This document shows, one piece after another, positions 17,947 through 27,280 of a stretch of 64,000 bases of DNA. Made by a program: the position numbers and the translations under genes. The notes under the pieces are model-generated. The model made no database searches. It had not been told where the DNA came from and worked only from the letters and a program-made list of their open reading frames with translations. Source of the stretch: CAISIP01 sp038326025. Lineage in GTDB: Bacteria; Pseudomonadota; Gammaproteobacteria; Burkholderiales; Burkholderiaceae_C. The stretch covers positions 62,001-126,000 of the forward strand of contig JBBQJP010000002.1 in assembly GCA_038326025.1 (NCBI GenBank), written 5' to 3'. The stretch's first letter is position 1; each line of letters begins with the position of its first letter.

Positions 17947-19406
17947 AACTGTTCCAGCGCGAACAGCGCTCGCTGTTCGGCGAAATCCTGGACTGGATGC
18001 TGACGCCGCTGCTGCTGCTGTGGCCCATCAGTCTGGTGCTGACCTGGTTCGTGGCCCAGAGTGCTGCCGGCAAACCTTTTGATCAGGCGCTTCAATACAA
18101 CGTTGGCGAACTGGCGGCGCTGGTCAAGGTGCGCGATCAGCAACTCGAATTCATTCTGCCGTTGCCCGCCTACAAGCTGCTGCGTGCAGCCGAGTCCGAA
18201 GCCGTGTACTACCAGATCAAGGGGGTACGGGGGGAACTGCTCAGTGGCGAGCGCAATCTGCCGGGGCCACCCGAAGACGAAAGCCCGTTCTTCAGCGAGG
18301 TACGTATTCGCGACGACAGTTACCAGGGCGACGGCATCCGGGTGGCCTACAAATGGCTGGCCGTCGATCTGCCGGGCGCCAGACCGGTGTTGGTGCAGGT
18401 GGCTGAACCGCTGGAAAAGCGCGCCATGCTGGCCACCGAGATCGTCAAAGGCGTCATGCTGCAGCAGTTCATCATCCTGCCGCTGGCGGTGCTGCTGGTG
18501 TGGCTGGGTCTGGCCTATGCGATCAAGCCGCTGAACCAGTTGGAGGAACGCATCCGTGCGCGCAAACCCGATGACCTGAGCCCGCTGGATGGCAGCTCCG
18601 TGCCGCAAGAGGTCGCGCCGCTGGTGTCGTCGGTCAACGACCTGCTGCAGCGGCTCAAACGCTCGATCGAGCACCAGAAGCGATTCCTGGCGGATGCCGC
18701 GCATCAGCTCAAGACGCCGCTGGCGGGCTTGCGCATGCAGGCTGACCTGGCGCAACGCGAGGGCATGAGCGCCGACGAGTTCAAACAGACGCTGCGCCAG
18801 ATCGGCAACGCCAGCATGCGCGCCACCCATACGGTGAACCAGCTGCTGTCGCTGGCACGCGCCGAAGGCGGCAATACCGCCATGACGCGCGAGCCGTGCG
18901 ACCTGGCCACCCTCACGATCGAAGCCGTGCACGACTGTTTGCCGCGCGCGATCGAGAAAGCCATCGACCTGGGATACGAAGGCGCAGAGCCGGGCACCAA
19001 GGGCGTTGTCCTTTATGGCAACCCGACCTTGTTATCGGAGATGATCCGCAATTTGCTGAACAACGCGATCCACTACACCCCATCTGACGCTGCGCATCCA
19101 GGCGTCGTGACGGCCCGGGTGTTGGCAGACCCGTTTGGCAAGGTGCTGCTGCTGCAGGTCGAGGACTCCGGGCCAGGCATCGTGCCGGCCGAACGCGAAA
19201 TGATCTTCAAGCCGTTTTACAGGGTGCTGGGCAGTGGCGTGGACGGCTCCGGCCTGGGCCTGCCCATCGTGCTCGAGATCGCCCAGTTGCACCGCGCCAC
19301 TGTGTTTGTCGAAGACGCCGATCTGCGCCATGATCCACCAGGCTCGCGTTTTGTCGTACGTTTTGACACCTCATACGACCTGTCGGAGCCGGTGATTGCG
19401 GGGTAA
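17943..19406 (+). CDS. TctE-like sensor histidine kinase
   Basis: 487 residues from GTG 17943, which overlaps the regulator stop by 4 nt; the upstream part of the longer frame is only the regulator gene read in another phase. The N-terminal helix (about 25-45), a periplasmic 2CSK_N-type sensor and a second helix (about 175-195) precede HAMP, HisKA with His254 in DAAHQLKTPLAG, and HATPase with NLLNNAIHYTP, DSGPGI and GSGLGL. The sensor type is shared with TctE, which controls tricarboxylate uptake; the actual signal here is unknown. Confidence 0.92.
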   Translation: MKLFQREQRSLFGEILDWMLTPLLLLWPISLVLTWFVAQSAAGKPFDQALQYNVGELAALVKVRDQQLEFILPLPAYKLLRAAESEAVYYQIKGVRGELLSGERNLPGPPEDESPFFSEVRIRDDSYQGDGIRVAYKWLAVDLPGARPVLVQVAEPLEKRAMLATEIVKGVMLQQFIILPLAVLLVWLGLAYAIKPLNQLEERIRARKPDDLSPLDGSSVPQEVAPLVSSVNDLLQRLKRSIEHQKRFLADAAHQLKTPLAGLRMQADLAQREGMSADEFKQTLRQIGNASMRATHTVNQLLSLARAEGGNTAMTREPCDLATLTIEAVHDCLPRAIEKAIDLGYEGAEPGTKGVVLYGNPTLLSEMIRNLLNNAIHYTPSDAAHPGVVTARVLADPFGKVLLLQVEDSGPGIVPAEREMIFKPFYRVLGSGVDGSGLGLPIVLEIAQLHRATVFVEDADLRHDPPGSRFVVRFDTSYDLSEPVIAG

Positions 19407-19566
19407 GCCGGCGGTAAGTGCCAAGCCGTAAGGTCAGCAATTCAGCAATTCAGCAAGTCAGGCGCAGGCAGGGGCACGCAGACAAGAACACGCGGGTTGT
19501 GGTGTCGACGCGGCACTGCGCCAGCCGGACCAAAACCGACCCTTGTGCAAAGGAGACCACAGCGCC

Positions 19567-19764
19567 ATGCTCAGAACACGCGGTCTGCAACGCCTGCTGG
19601 CACTTTTTTTCGCCGGCATGATGGCATTGAACTATCCCTTGCTGGCCTTGTGGGACCCGCAGGCCATTATTTTCGGCCTGCCGCTGTTTCCGACCGCCTT
19701 GTTTCTGCTGTGGGCCATCCTGATCGGCTCCATGGCCTGGCTGCTGGAACACGCGGGCGATTGA
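19567..19764 (+). CDS. Small two-helix membrane protein upstream of symporter-kinase
   Basis: 65 residues from ATG 19567, with AAAGGAG 11 nt upstream. Two hydrophobic helices are separated by a short loop containing WDPQAI. It is 20 nt ahead of the symporter-kinase gene. Small two-helix partners are known beside SSS-family symporters (for example the DUF485/DUF4212 type), so it is probably an accessory subunit of that protein. No specific family was recognised. Confidence 0.7.
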   Translation: MLRTRGLQRLLALFFAGMMALNYPLLALWDPQAIIFGLPLFPTALFLLWAILIGSMAWLLEHAGD

Positions 19765-19784
19765 CTCTCACGCTCTGACCCGCG

Positions 19785-22553
19785 ATGTTGTCTGCCCCCC
19801 TTGTCGTCGGCGCCTCGTTTGCCTACCTGCTGCTGCTTTTCGCCGTGGCAAGTTTTGGCAACTGGCGCGGCGCTCAAGGCCGCTCGATCATCGACAGCGC
19901 CTGGGTCTATGCGCTGTCGATGGCGGTTTATTGCACGGCATGGACCTACTTTGGCAGCGTCGGGCGCGCAGCCAGTGCCGGCATCTGGTTCCTGCCGATC
20001 TATCTGGGTCCGACGCTGGCCATGGTGCTGGCCTGGCTGGTGGTGCGCAAGATGCTGCGCATTGCCAAGAGCTACCGCATCACGTCGATCGCCGATTTCA
20101 TTGGCAGCCGCTATGGCAAGAGCCCGACGCTGGCCGGACTGGTGACGCTGATCACCGTCGTGGGCATCGTGCCCTACATCGCCTTGCAGCTCAAGGCGGT
20201 ATCGGTTGGCTACGCCGTCATGACCACGCCGCTGGGACAGGCCATGCCGTCGCAGGAGAACTGGTGGAACGACAGCACCTTGTATTTCGCGTTGGCGCTG
20301 GCTGGTTTTACCGTGATGTTCGGCACGCGGCGACTGGACGCCTCCGAGCGCCATGAAGGCATGGTCGCAGCGATCGCGTTCGAGTCCGTCGTCAAACTGC
20401 TGGCCTTCATGGCGGTCGGCATGTTTGTCACCTACGGGCTGTTCGACGGCATGGGCGACATATTTACGCGTGCGCGCGCCGTGCCCGAACTCGCCGCCGT
20501 GCTCGGCAGCGCCAAAACCTTCGACTATGGCCAATGGTTCTCGCTCACCTTGCTGGCAATGTTGTCAGTGGTGCTGCTGCCGCGCCAGTTCCAGATCATG
20601 GTGGTGGAGAACGTCAACGAGCGCCATCTTCGCCGCGCAGCCTGGGTTTTCCCGGCCTACCTGCTGCTGATCAACATCTTCGTATTGCCGGTGGCGCTCG
20701 GTGGTCTGCTCGTGTTCGGTCAGGGCACGATGGACCCGGAGGCTTTCGTGTTGTCGCTGCCTCTGGCCAGTGGACAACACGCGCTGGCGCTGCTCGCCTT
20801 CATCGGTGGCCTGTCGGCCGCCACCGGCATGGTGATCGTGGAGTCGATCGCGGTGTCGACCATGGTGTGCAACGACCTGGTGATGCCACTGCTGCTGCGG
20901 ACCCGCCGCTTCGGCGCACGGGCCAAGGGTGACCTCACGCGCGTGCTGCTGGGCATCCGGCGCGCTGCCATCTTCGGGATCATGCTGCTGGGCTACAGCT
21001 ATTTCCATTGGGCCGGCGAGGCGTATGCGCTGGTCAGCATCGGTCTGATCAGTTTTGCCGCGGTGGCCCAGTTCGCGCCGGCCCTGTTCGGCGGCATGTA
21101 CTGGCGCGGCGGCACCCGGGTGGGTGCCATGGCCGGCCTGCTGACCGGATTCGCTCTGTGGACGTACACCTTGATGTTGCCGTCGATTGCCAAGTCCGGC
21201 TGGTTGCCAACCAGCTTCCTCGAATATGGCCCCTGGGGTATAGCCTGGCTCAAACCCGAGCAGCTATTCGGTCTGTCGGGCATGGACAACCTGACCCATG
21301 CGCTGTTCTGGAGCCTGGGCGCCAACCTTGTGGCCTATGTGGTTTTGTCGTTGTGGCGCGGTCCGACGCCGTCCGAAACCAGCCAGGCGCTGCTGTTCGT
21401 CGAGGCGTTCCAGCGCAACCGCAGCAGCGAGCCGGTGTTCTGGCGCGGTCGCGCCAAGGTTCAGGACTTGGTGGCACTGACAACCCGCTTCATCGGCAGC
21501 GCACGTTCCGGCAAGCTGTTCGATGAACAGGCCCGACGCCTGGGTGTGCAGACGATCGACCGGATCGAGCCCGACGCGCAGCTGGTGCGCCAGGTCGAGA
21601 TCGCACTGGCAGGCGCTATCGGCAGCGCGTCGGCACGGGTCATGGTGGCGTCGGTAGCTGACGAGGACGCACTGGCGCTCGGCGACGTATTACAAATCCT
21701 GGACGAGGCCACGCGCTTGCGTGCCCACTCGATCGAACTGGAGGAAAAGTCGGCGTCACTCGAGCGCGCAACCGCGGATCTGCTGGCCGCCAATGCCCAG
21801 CTGCAAAGCCTGGACCGGCTCAAGGACGACTTCATGTCGTCCGTCACCCACGAATTGCGCACCCCGCTGACATCGATCCGCGCGTTGGCCGAACTGATGG
21901 CCGACGAACCGGACATGCCGGTGCCGCAACGCCAGCAGTTCGTGCAGATCATCGTGACCGAAACCGAGCGCCTGAGCCGCCTGGTAAATCAGGTGCTGGA
22001 TATGGCCAAGATCGAGTCGGGCCACGCGCAATGGCACAACACCGACGTGGATCTGGGGCAATTGCTGGAGCAGTCGGTACAAACCACCGAGGCAAGCTTT
22101 CACGAACGGGGCGCCCGGGTGCAACTGTCCCTGCCGCCGCAGGCCGTGGTACTGCGCGCCGATCCTGACCGCCTGATGCAGGTGGTGCTGAACCTGTTGT
22201 CCAATGCGGCAAAGTTCGTGCCCGCCACCGGGGGCCAGGTCGACATCACGCTGCGCACCAGCGACACGGGTGTACAGATCGCGATCCAGGACAACGGTCC
22301 CGGCGTGCCGAAAATCCAGCACGGCATGATCTTCGAAAAATTTCACCAGAACCAGGACGGTGGCTATCGCCCGCAGGGCACCGGGCTGGGACTGCCGATC
22401 AGCCGGCAGATCGTCGAACATTTCGGCGGCCGGATCTGGATTGATCCGGTCTATAGCGGCGGCGCGCGCTTTGTCTTTGAACTGCCGTGGAATACGATGG
22501 CTTCAGACGCCCACGCCCGGGCCGACGCAGCTGCAGCGCAAAACCCATCCTGA
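19785..22553 (+). CDS. Na+/solute symporter (SSS)-histidine kinase fusion, CbrA-like
   Basis: 922 residues. The first ~570 are an SSS/SLC5 transporter of about 13 helices (YCTAWTYFGSVGRAASAG; RITSIADFIGSRYGKS). A coiled-coil/STAC-like linker follows, then HisKA with His689 in SSVTHELRTPLTS and HATPase with NLLSNAAKFVP, DNGPGV and GTGLGL. This is the CbrA layout, in which a transporter-like sensor controls carbon-source use. A small membrane protein precedes it and a single-domain receiver follows 18 nt later, so the three form a signalling unit. The substrate sensed is unknown. Confidence 0.93.
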   Translation: MLSAPLVVGASFAYLLLLFAVASFGNWRGAQGRSIIDSAWVYALSMAVYCTAWTYFGSVGRAASAGIWFLPIYLGPTLAMVLAWLVVRKMLRIAKSYRITSIADFIGSRYGKSPTLAGLVTLITVVGIVPYIALQLKAVSVGYAVMTTPLGQAMPSQENWWNDSTLYFALALAGFTVMFGTRRLDASERHEGMVAAIAFESVVKLLAFMAVGMFVTYGLFDGMGDIFTRARAVPELAAVLGSAKTFDYGQWFSLTLLAMLSVVLLPRQFQIMVVENVNERHLRRAAWVFPAYLLLINIFVLPVALGGLLVFGQGTMDPEAFVLSLPLASGQHALALLAFIGGLSAATGMVIVESIAVSTMVCNDLVMPLLLRTRRFGARAKGDLTRVLLGIRRAAIFGIMLLGYSYFHWAGEAYALVSIGLISFAAVAQFAPALFGGMYWRGGTRVGAMAGLLTGFALWTYTLMLPSIAKSGWLPTSFLEYGPWGIAWLKPEQLFGLSGMDNLTHALFWSLGANLVAYVVLSLWRGPTPSETSQALLFVEAFQRNRSSEPVFWRGRAKVQDLVALTTRFIGSARSGKLFDEQARRLGVQTIDRIEPDAQLVRQVEIALAGAIGSASARVMVASVADEDALALGDVLQILDEATRLRAHSIELEEKSASLERATADLLAANAQLQSLDRLKDDFMSSVTHELRTPLTSIRALAELMADEPDMPVPQRQQFVQIIVTETERLSRLVNQVLDMAKIESGHAQWHNTDVDLGQLLEQSVQTTEASFHERGARVQLSLPPQAVVLRADPDRLMQVVLNLLSNAAKFVPATGGQVDITLRTSDTGVQIAIQDNGPGVPKIQHGMIFEKFHQNQDGGYRPQGTGLGLPISRQIVEHFGGRIWIDPVYSGGARFVFELPWNTMASDAHARADAAAAQNPS

Positions 22554-22571
22554 TACAACCCGGTACCCACC

Positions 22572-22946
22572 ATGGCGCACAAGATCCTGATCGTCGACGA
22601 CGAACCCAACATCGTGATTTCGCTCGAATACCTGATGCAACGCGAAGGCTTTGAAGTCAGCGTCGCACGCGACGGCCCGCAGGCGATCGAAGCCATCGAG
22701 CGCGACCCACCCGACCTGGTGCTGCTTGACGTGATGATGCCGGGCAAGACCGGTTTCGAGGTCTGCCAGCATGTGCGTGCCATCGACAAACTGCGCGGCG
22801 TCGTCATCGTCATGCTGACCGCCAAGGGGCGCGAGACGGACGTGGCCAAAGGCCTGGCACTGGGCGCCAACGCCTATGTGACCAAACCATTCTCCACCCG
22901 CGACCTCGTCGCGCAGGTGCGTGCGCTGCTGGATAAGCGGCAATGA
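22572..22946 (+). CDS. Single-domain response regulator
   Basis: 124 residues, a receiver domain only. The acidic pair DDE at 9-11, acceptor Asp53 in LLDVMMPG, Thr in MLTAKGRE and Lys in VTKPFS are all present. It has no output domain, so it must act by protein contact (CheY/Spo0F style). It probably accepts phosphate from the upstream symporter-kinase. Its stop overlaps the start of the next gene (ATGA), which links it to the degenerate kinase-exonuclease protein. Confidence 0.93.
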   Translation: MAHKILIVDDEPNIVISLEYLMQREGFEVSVARDGPQAIEAIERDPPDLVLLDVMMPGKTGFEVCQHVRAIDKLRGVVIVMLTAKGRETDVAKGLALGANAYVTKPFSTRDLVAQVRALLDKRQ

Positions 22947-25156
22947 GCTTGGGGCGGCGCGCAATCGTCTGGTTGGCTCCCGGCCTGCTGCTGGGGCTGG
23001 GCGGCCTGATGTTCGCGCTGATGGCCTGGCTTGGCTTGACCGAGACGCAGCGTGCCACGGTCGTGTCGGCGCAAAGCTCGGTGCTCGCACTGGCCCTGAT
23101 GGCCTGGTTGATCTCCAGTGCGGCACTGGCATTGTGGGCGCAACGCCTGTTTCGCGATCACATCCAGTCGCTGGCGCGCATCGAGGAGCAGACCCGGATC
23201 CTGGCCAGCGGACAGTCGCGCCAGGCCGTCGAGAGCCATGGCAGCTCTGAGGCGCGCGCACTCGCCCAGGCCATCAACAGCCTGGCAGCCGAACGCGACC
23301 GGCTGCAGGACGATGTCGAGCAACAGGTGAAACAGGCCAGCCAGGAGATCGAACGCGAACGCCGCCGGCTGGCCGCCCTGATGGCAGAGCTGCAACAAAG
23401 CGTGGTGGTGTGCAACCTGGACGGCCGCATCCTGCTGTACAACAACCGCGCGCGGCTGCAATACCAGGCCTTGTCCGAAACCACGGCGCTGGCGGACGGC
23501 GCCGGTGTAATTGGCCTGGGACGGTCGATACACGCGGTGTTCGACGCATCCCTGGTGGGCCATGCGCTGGACACGATCCGCCGCCGTGTCGAGCGTGGCG
23601 CGGCCAACGCCTCCGCGCAATTCGTAACCACCACGCGCAGCGGCCAACTGCTGCGCGTGCAGGTCGCCGCGGTGCTGGACCAGCCGGACGAGGGGTCCGC
23701 CGAGACGGATCAGACTGCCGGCAGGCCGTCCGTGCTCAGCGGTTTCGTGTTGCTGCTGGACAACCTGACGCGCGACTTCGAGCAACAGTCGCTGCGCGAC
23801 CAGTTGTTGCACGCCATGACCGAAGGCAGTCGCAGCGCGTTGGCCAATCTGCAGACCGCGCTGGACATGCTGGACTTCCCGGATCTGGAGCCCGACATGC
23901 GCACCCGCTTTCTGGCCGTGGTGCGGGAGGAGACCGCAACATTGAGCGAGAAGGTGCAGACGCTGGCGCTACAGGCGTCAACCGGACTGAAAACCCGCTG
24001 GCCGATGGAGGACATGCGCGGTACAGACCTGATGGCTGCCATCAGCCGGCGCATGGGCATGTTGCCGGCCATGCAGGTTACACAGGGTCCGGTCAACGCG
24101 ACGCTGTGGTTGCGCGTGGACAGCTTCTCGCTGATGCAGGCGCTGGTCTACCTTGCTTCGCGGCTGGCGCAGGAATTCGACATAACGCAGGCGACGCTGC
24201 GCCTGACACGCTCGGGCCACCATGCCCATCTCGATCTGGTGTGGCACGGCACGGTGATGAGCACCGAGACCGTCATGGCCTGGGAGCTGGATTCGATCCG
24301 CGTCGGCGACGCATCCACGCCACTGACAGTGCGCGACGTGGTCGACCGTCACGGCGGTGCGTTCTGGTTCGAGCGTGAAAGGTCCCGGCACGAAGCGCTG
24401 TTTCGCTTCCTGCTGCCGCTCGCCGGCGCCGGTGCCAGCGAGGCCGAGGCGCAAACCGCGCAGCAGGCCGGCGGGTCGGCAGAACCGATTGAGAGCCGTC
24501 CGGCGTTCTACGACTTCGACCTGTTCCAGGCGTCCGACATGGCGCGCGCCTTGCAGGACCGCCGCCTGGACGACCTGACCTATACCGTCTTTGACACCGA
24601 GACCACGGGACTGGAGCCGTCCAAGGGGGACGAGATCATCCAGATCGGGGCGACCCGCATTGTCAACGGCAAGTTGTTGCACCACGAAGGGTTCGAGCAG
24701 TTGATAGACCCGCATCGGCCGATACCGAGCGCCTCCACGCGCATCCACGGAATTACCAGCGCCATGGTACGCGGCCAGCCCCTCATCCAGGAAGTGCTCA
24801 GGGCCTTTCACGCCTATGGCCACGACACCATTCTGGTGGCGCACAACGCAGCCTTCGACATGCGCTTCCTGCAGCTCAAGGAAGCCGACAGCGGCGTGCG
24901 CTTCGATCAGCCAGTGCTCGACACGCTGCTGCTGTCGGATATTGCCCATCCGAATCAGGAGTCGCATGCACTCGAAGCGATTGCGCAACGTCTGGGTGTG
25001 GCTATGGCCAAGCGCCACACCGCGCTGGCCGATGCCATCGTCACCGCCGAGGTGTTCCTCAAGTTGGTGCCATTGCTGGCCGACAAGGGTATCCATACGC
25101 TGGGGCAGGCGCGCGCGGCAGCCCAGCAAAGCCGATTCGCCCGCGTGCGCTATTGA
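22943..25156 (+). CDS. Membrane protein: degenerate histidine kinase fused to DnaQ-type 3'-5' exonuclease
   Basis: 737 residues. Two N-terminal membrane helices (about 8-30, 47-68) are followed by a HAMP-like coiled coil (to ~150), a PAS-like domain (about 150-250), a DHp-like helix pair and a HATPase-like domain (about 370-490). The DHp has TEGSRSALANLQ where the phospho-His motif should be. The ATPase lacks the Asn box and DxGxG; only the VVDRHGGAFWFE...FRFLLPL end is recognisable. The C-terminal ~190 residues are a complete epsilon/DnaQ exonuclease: DTETTG (551-556), HNAAFD (634-639) and HTALADA (692-698). The kinase half looks catalytically dead, the nuclease half active. It is translationally coupled to the receiver gene. 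Function unknown; signal-controlled nucleic-acid processing at the membrane is one reading. Confidence 0.88.
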   Translation: MSLGRRAIVWLAPGLLLGLGGLMFALMAWLGLTETQRATVVSAQSSVLALALMAWLISSAALALWAQRLFRDHIQSLARIEEQTRILASGQSRQAVESHGSSEARALAQAINSLAAERDRLQDDVEQQVKQASQEIERERRRLAALMAELQQSVVVCNLDGRILLYNNRARLQYQALSETTALADGAGVIGLGRSIHAVFDASLVGHALDTIRRRVERGAANASAQFVTTTRSGQLLRVQVAAVLDQPDEGSAETDQTAGRPSVLSGFVLLLDNLTRDFEQQSLRDQLLHAMTEGSRSALANLQTALDMLDFPDLEPDMRTRFLAVVREETATLSEKVQTLALQASTGLKTRWPMEDMRGTDLMAAISRRMGMLPAMQVTQGPVNATLWLRVDSFSLMQALVYLASRLAQEFDITQATLRLTRSGHHAHLDLVWHGTVMSTETVMAWELDSIRVGDASTPLTVRDVVDRHGGAFWFERERSRHEALFRFLLPLAGAGASEAEAQTAQQAGGSAEPIESRPAFYDFDLFQASDMARALQDRRLDDLTYTVFDTETTGLEPSKGDEIIQIGATRIVNGKLLHHEGFEQLIDPHRPIPSASTRIHGITSAMVRGQPLIQEVLRAFHAYGHDTILVAHNAAFDMRFLQLKEADSGVRFDQPVLDTLLLSDIAHPNQESHALEAIAQRLGVAMAKRHTALADAIVTAEVFLKLVPLLADKGIHTLGQARAAAQQSRFARVRY

Positions 25157-25203
25157 AGGTATGTACGCGCCTGGTTTGCACGCGCCTGCGCACGGCAACA
25201 GAC

Positions 25204-25866
25204 TCAGGTGCAGGGGCGCAGTGTCTTGCCAGCCAGTGCAGGGCGGAGCGCGTCGACGCGGGGGCGCACCGCATCGTCGACCTGCTGGATGCGAAACATG
25301 CTGGCGCGGATCTCGGCCCGCTCCTGCACCACCTGGGCTGTGCGCACACCCCGCTTGACCAGCGCAGCGAGTTCTGTACTGGCCCTGGCCTGCGAATCGA
25401 ACCCGCCCAGAGACAGGCCATTGGCCAAGGCCGGATTGTCGATTGGCTCGATCCGCAGCTTCAGCGCGATTAACTCCGCGCGCTTGCGCGCCAGCGTCTG
25501 CGCGTCCGCGTACTGGCCCAGGTAGACGATCCAGCGTGCCGGCTCCGAGACGTCCTCGAACGCCCAGCTTCCGGGCGGCAATAGCGTCTGCGCACTCTGG
25601 CGCAATACGGCTGACTGGATGTCGTCGAACAGACCCGCCTGCAGGCACTGAATCGCAGCCTGTAGCACCGGCGCCGGTTCGACCGCACCGACACGCACAG
25701 GGTCGGCCGACTCGATGATGAGCAGTTCCGGCCTGATCTGCTGGTTCAGTCGATCCGGCTCGCCCTGCTGCATCGGCGCGAAGCCGTAGGCCTGCAGCAT
25801 GTGATGCGACCACGCGTAATAAACCGCATTGAGCAGGACCAGCAGAAGAGCCAGGGAACGCAGCAC
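25204..25866 (-). CDS. SPOR-domain protein
   Basis: 220 residues from GTG 25866. An N-terminal hydrophobic helix (about 4-20) anchors it in the inner membrane. The C-terminal ~80 residues have SPOR features (RWIVYLGQYADAQTLARKRAEL, GLSLGGFDSQARAS), a domain that binds denuded peptidoglycan at the septum. It starts 12 nt after birA and is the last gene of the SET-birA-SPOR run. It is convergent with the exonuclease fusion. A cell-envelope role is inferred from the domain only. Confidence 0.8.
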   Translation of the reverse strand: MLRSLALLLVLLNAVYYAWSHHMLQAYGFAPMQQGEPDRLNQQIRPELLIIESADPVRVGAVEPAPVLQAAIQCLQAGLFDDIQSAVLRQSAQTLLPPGSWAFEDVSEPARWIVYLGQYADAQTLARKRAELIALKLRIEPIDNPALANGLSLGGFDSQARASTELAALVKRGVRTAQVVQERAEIRASMFRIQQVDDAVRPRVDALRPALAGKTLRPCT

Positions 25867-25878
25867 GTTTTGTCGAAT

Positions 25879-26691
25879 TCAGGATGGGGTGTCGGTCGAT
25901 GCGCCAAACGGGCGCACACTGACTTCGGCACTGGTGACGGTTTGCATACCGGCCGAAGTATGCACCAGCAGGCCACCCGCGTCGTCGACGCCGCGCGCCG
26001 TTGCGCGGCGGCCATCGCTCAGCGTCACCTGCTGCGCATGCAATACATCGCACTGCGCAAATGCGTCCCGGAACGGGATGAAACCCTGGGCCTCGAACAC
26101 CATCACCGCCTGCACCAGGGCCGGCGCGACCCGTTGCAGCACGGCTGGCGCCGTGATGTCCGGCAGCAACTCGTGCAGGCACGCCGGTGGGGTCGACAGT
26201 CCGTCGGGGTCACGGGGTGCGATATTGATACCCACACCAATAACGGTATGGCGCCCCTGCGCCGTGCTTGCGGTCTCGATCAGGATACCGGCGAGCTTGC
26301 GCCCCTCAAACCAGATGTCATTCGGCCATTTCAGTCCGAGCCGGGGGTGCAGGCTGCGTGCAATCGCCACCCCGACTGCCAGCGAGAGGCCCGACCAGCT
26401 TTGCGGCGCCAACGCTACACCCAGCGAAAAGGTCAGCGACGCCCAGGACGCTGGCGCATGGCCGTCCCCGGCAGCGCCGGTTGCCGACCCGCTTTGCCAC
26501 TGGCGCCCCATGCGACCACGGCCTGCCGTCTGGCGCTCGGCCACCAGCAAGCAGGGCCCTGTACGCCCGGCGCGGGCCCGGCGCATCAATTCGGTGTTGG
26601 TCGAATCGATCTCGGGCAATACCTCCACCACGAGTCCGGGCATTACGGTCGCCAGCGATCCGGTCAGGGCCTGCGCTGGCCAGAATGTCAT
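25879..26691 (-). CDS. birA: Biotin-[acetyl-CoA-carboxylase] ligase
   Basis: 270 residues from ATG 26691 (MTFWPAQAL); the longer TTG start is less likely. The biotin-protein ligase core is clear: DSTNTELMRRA, the biotinyl-AMP loop GRGRMGRQW, KWPNDIWFEGRKLAGILIE and GVGINI. There is no N-terminal helix-turn-helix, so it is the mono-functional type that does not repress biotin genes. It activates biotin with ATP and transfers it to the BCCP lysine. It lies between a SET-domain gene and a SPOR gene on the same strand. Confidence 0.93.
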   Translation of the reverse strand: MTFWPAQALTGSLATVMPGLVVEVLPEIDSTNTELMRRARAGRTGPCLLVAERQTAGRGRMGRQWQSGSATGAAGDGHAPASWASLTFSLGVALAPQSWSGLSLAVGVAIARSLHPRLGLKWPNDIWFEGRKLAGILIETASTAQGRHTVIGVGINIAPRDPDGLSTPPACLHELLPDITAPAVLQRVAPALVQAVMVFEAQGFIPFRDAFAQCDVLHAQQVTLSDGRRATARGVDDAGGLLVHTSAGMQTVTSAEVSVRPFGASTDTPS

Positions 26692-26766
26692 GCCGGCACC
26701 TGTGTCCAGGCCGTGCCGCAACTCACCGTCATGCCGGGTCTCGCCTTGCAAATGCCAATCGAGGGA

Positions 26767-27255
26767 TCAACGGCCCCGCGACTTGGGGGCGAGCAAGGTG
26801 CCACGGCACTGCTTTGCACCACACCAGCAGGGGTACTCGGCCTTGAGCTTCTTGGTATAGCGCTCGTCGATGATCAGGCCGTAGTCGTAGTTGAGCTCCT
26901 CACCGGCCTTGATGTTGCGCAGTGCCTTGATGAAAACCCGACCGCCGTCTTCGTCGGCCTCGCAGTTCGGCTGGCAGGAGTGGTTGATCCAGCGCGAGGA
27001 GTTGCCACCAAACAGCGCGTCGATGACCCGCTTTTCGTCGACGTGGAAATAGAACGTGTGATTCGGGTCACTCGCATCATGCGGGTGGCGCCGTTGCGCC
27101 TCTGTCCACTGGATGATCTCGCCCACATATTCAATGATGGTCTCGCCCTGTGCAATATCCTGCGCGGCGAATACGCCCTTACCATGCACGCCCGAGCGGC
27201 GGGTCTGAATGCGGCGACCGGCGGCCGATGGCGTTTTGGAAGTTTTGGCGGGCAC
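26767..27255 (-). CDS. SET-domain protein lysine methyltransferase
   Basis: 162 residues from GTG 27255. It is a complete small SET domain: SGVHGKGVFAAQDIAQGETI, the SAM/catalytic knot RWINHSCQPNCEA, the tyrosine motif GEELNYDYG, and a post-SET zinc cluster (YPCWCGAKQCRG). This is the domain that methylates histone lysines in eukaryotes; bacterial members modify DNA-binding or ribosomal proteins. It is divergent from topB across about 100 nt, and TopB carries a lysine-rich histone-H1-like tail, a plausible substrate. The start of the protein is also basic (KTSKTPSAAGRR). Confidence 0.9.
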   Translation of the reverse strand: MPAKTSKTPSAAGRRIQTRRSGVHGKGVFAAQDIAQGETIIEYVGEIIQWTEAQRRHPHDASDPNHTFYFHVDEKRVIDALFGGNSSRWINHSCQPNCEADEDGGRVFIKALRNIKAGEELNYDYGLIIDERYTKKLKAEYPCWCGAKQCRGTLLAPKSRGR

Positions 27256-27280
27256 GTTGAAAAATTTGGTAATGTGAACT

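Noticed and set aside
23978..26182. 734-codon minus-strand frame across the exonuclease fusion and SPOR/birA genes
   Set aside because: It overlaps three genes with clear motifs on both strands; Arg/Gly/Ala-rich composition without domains.
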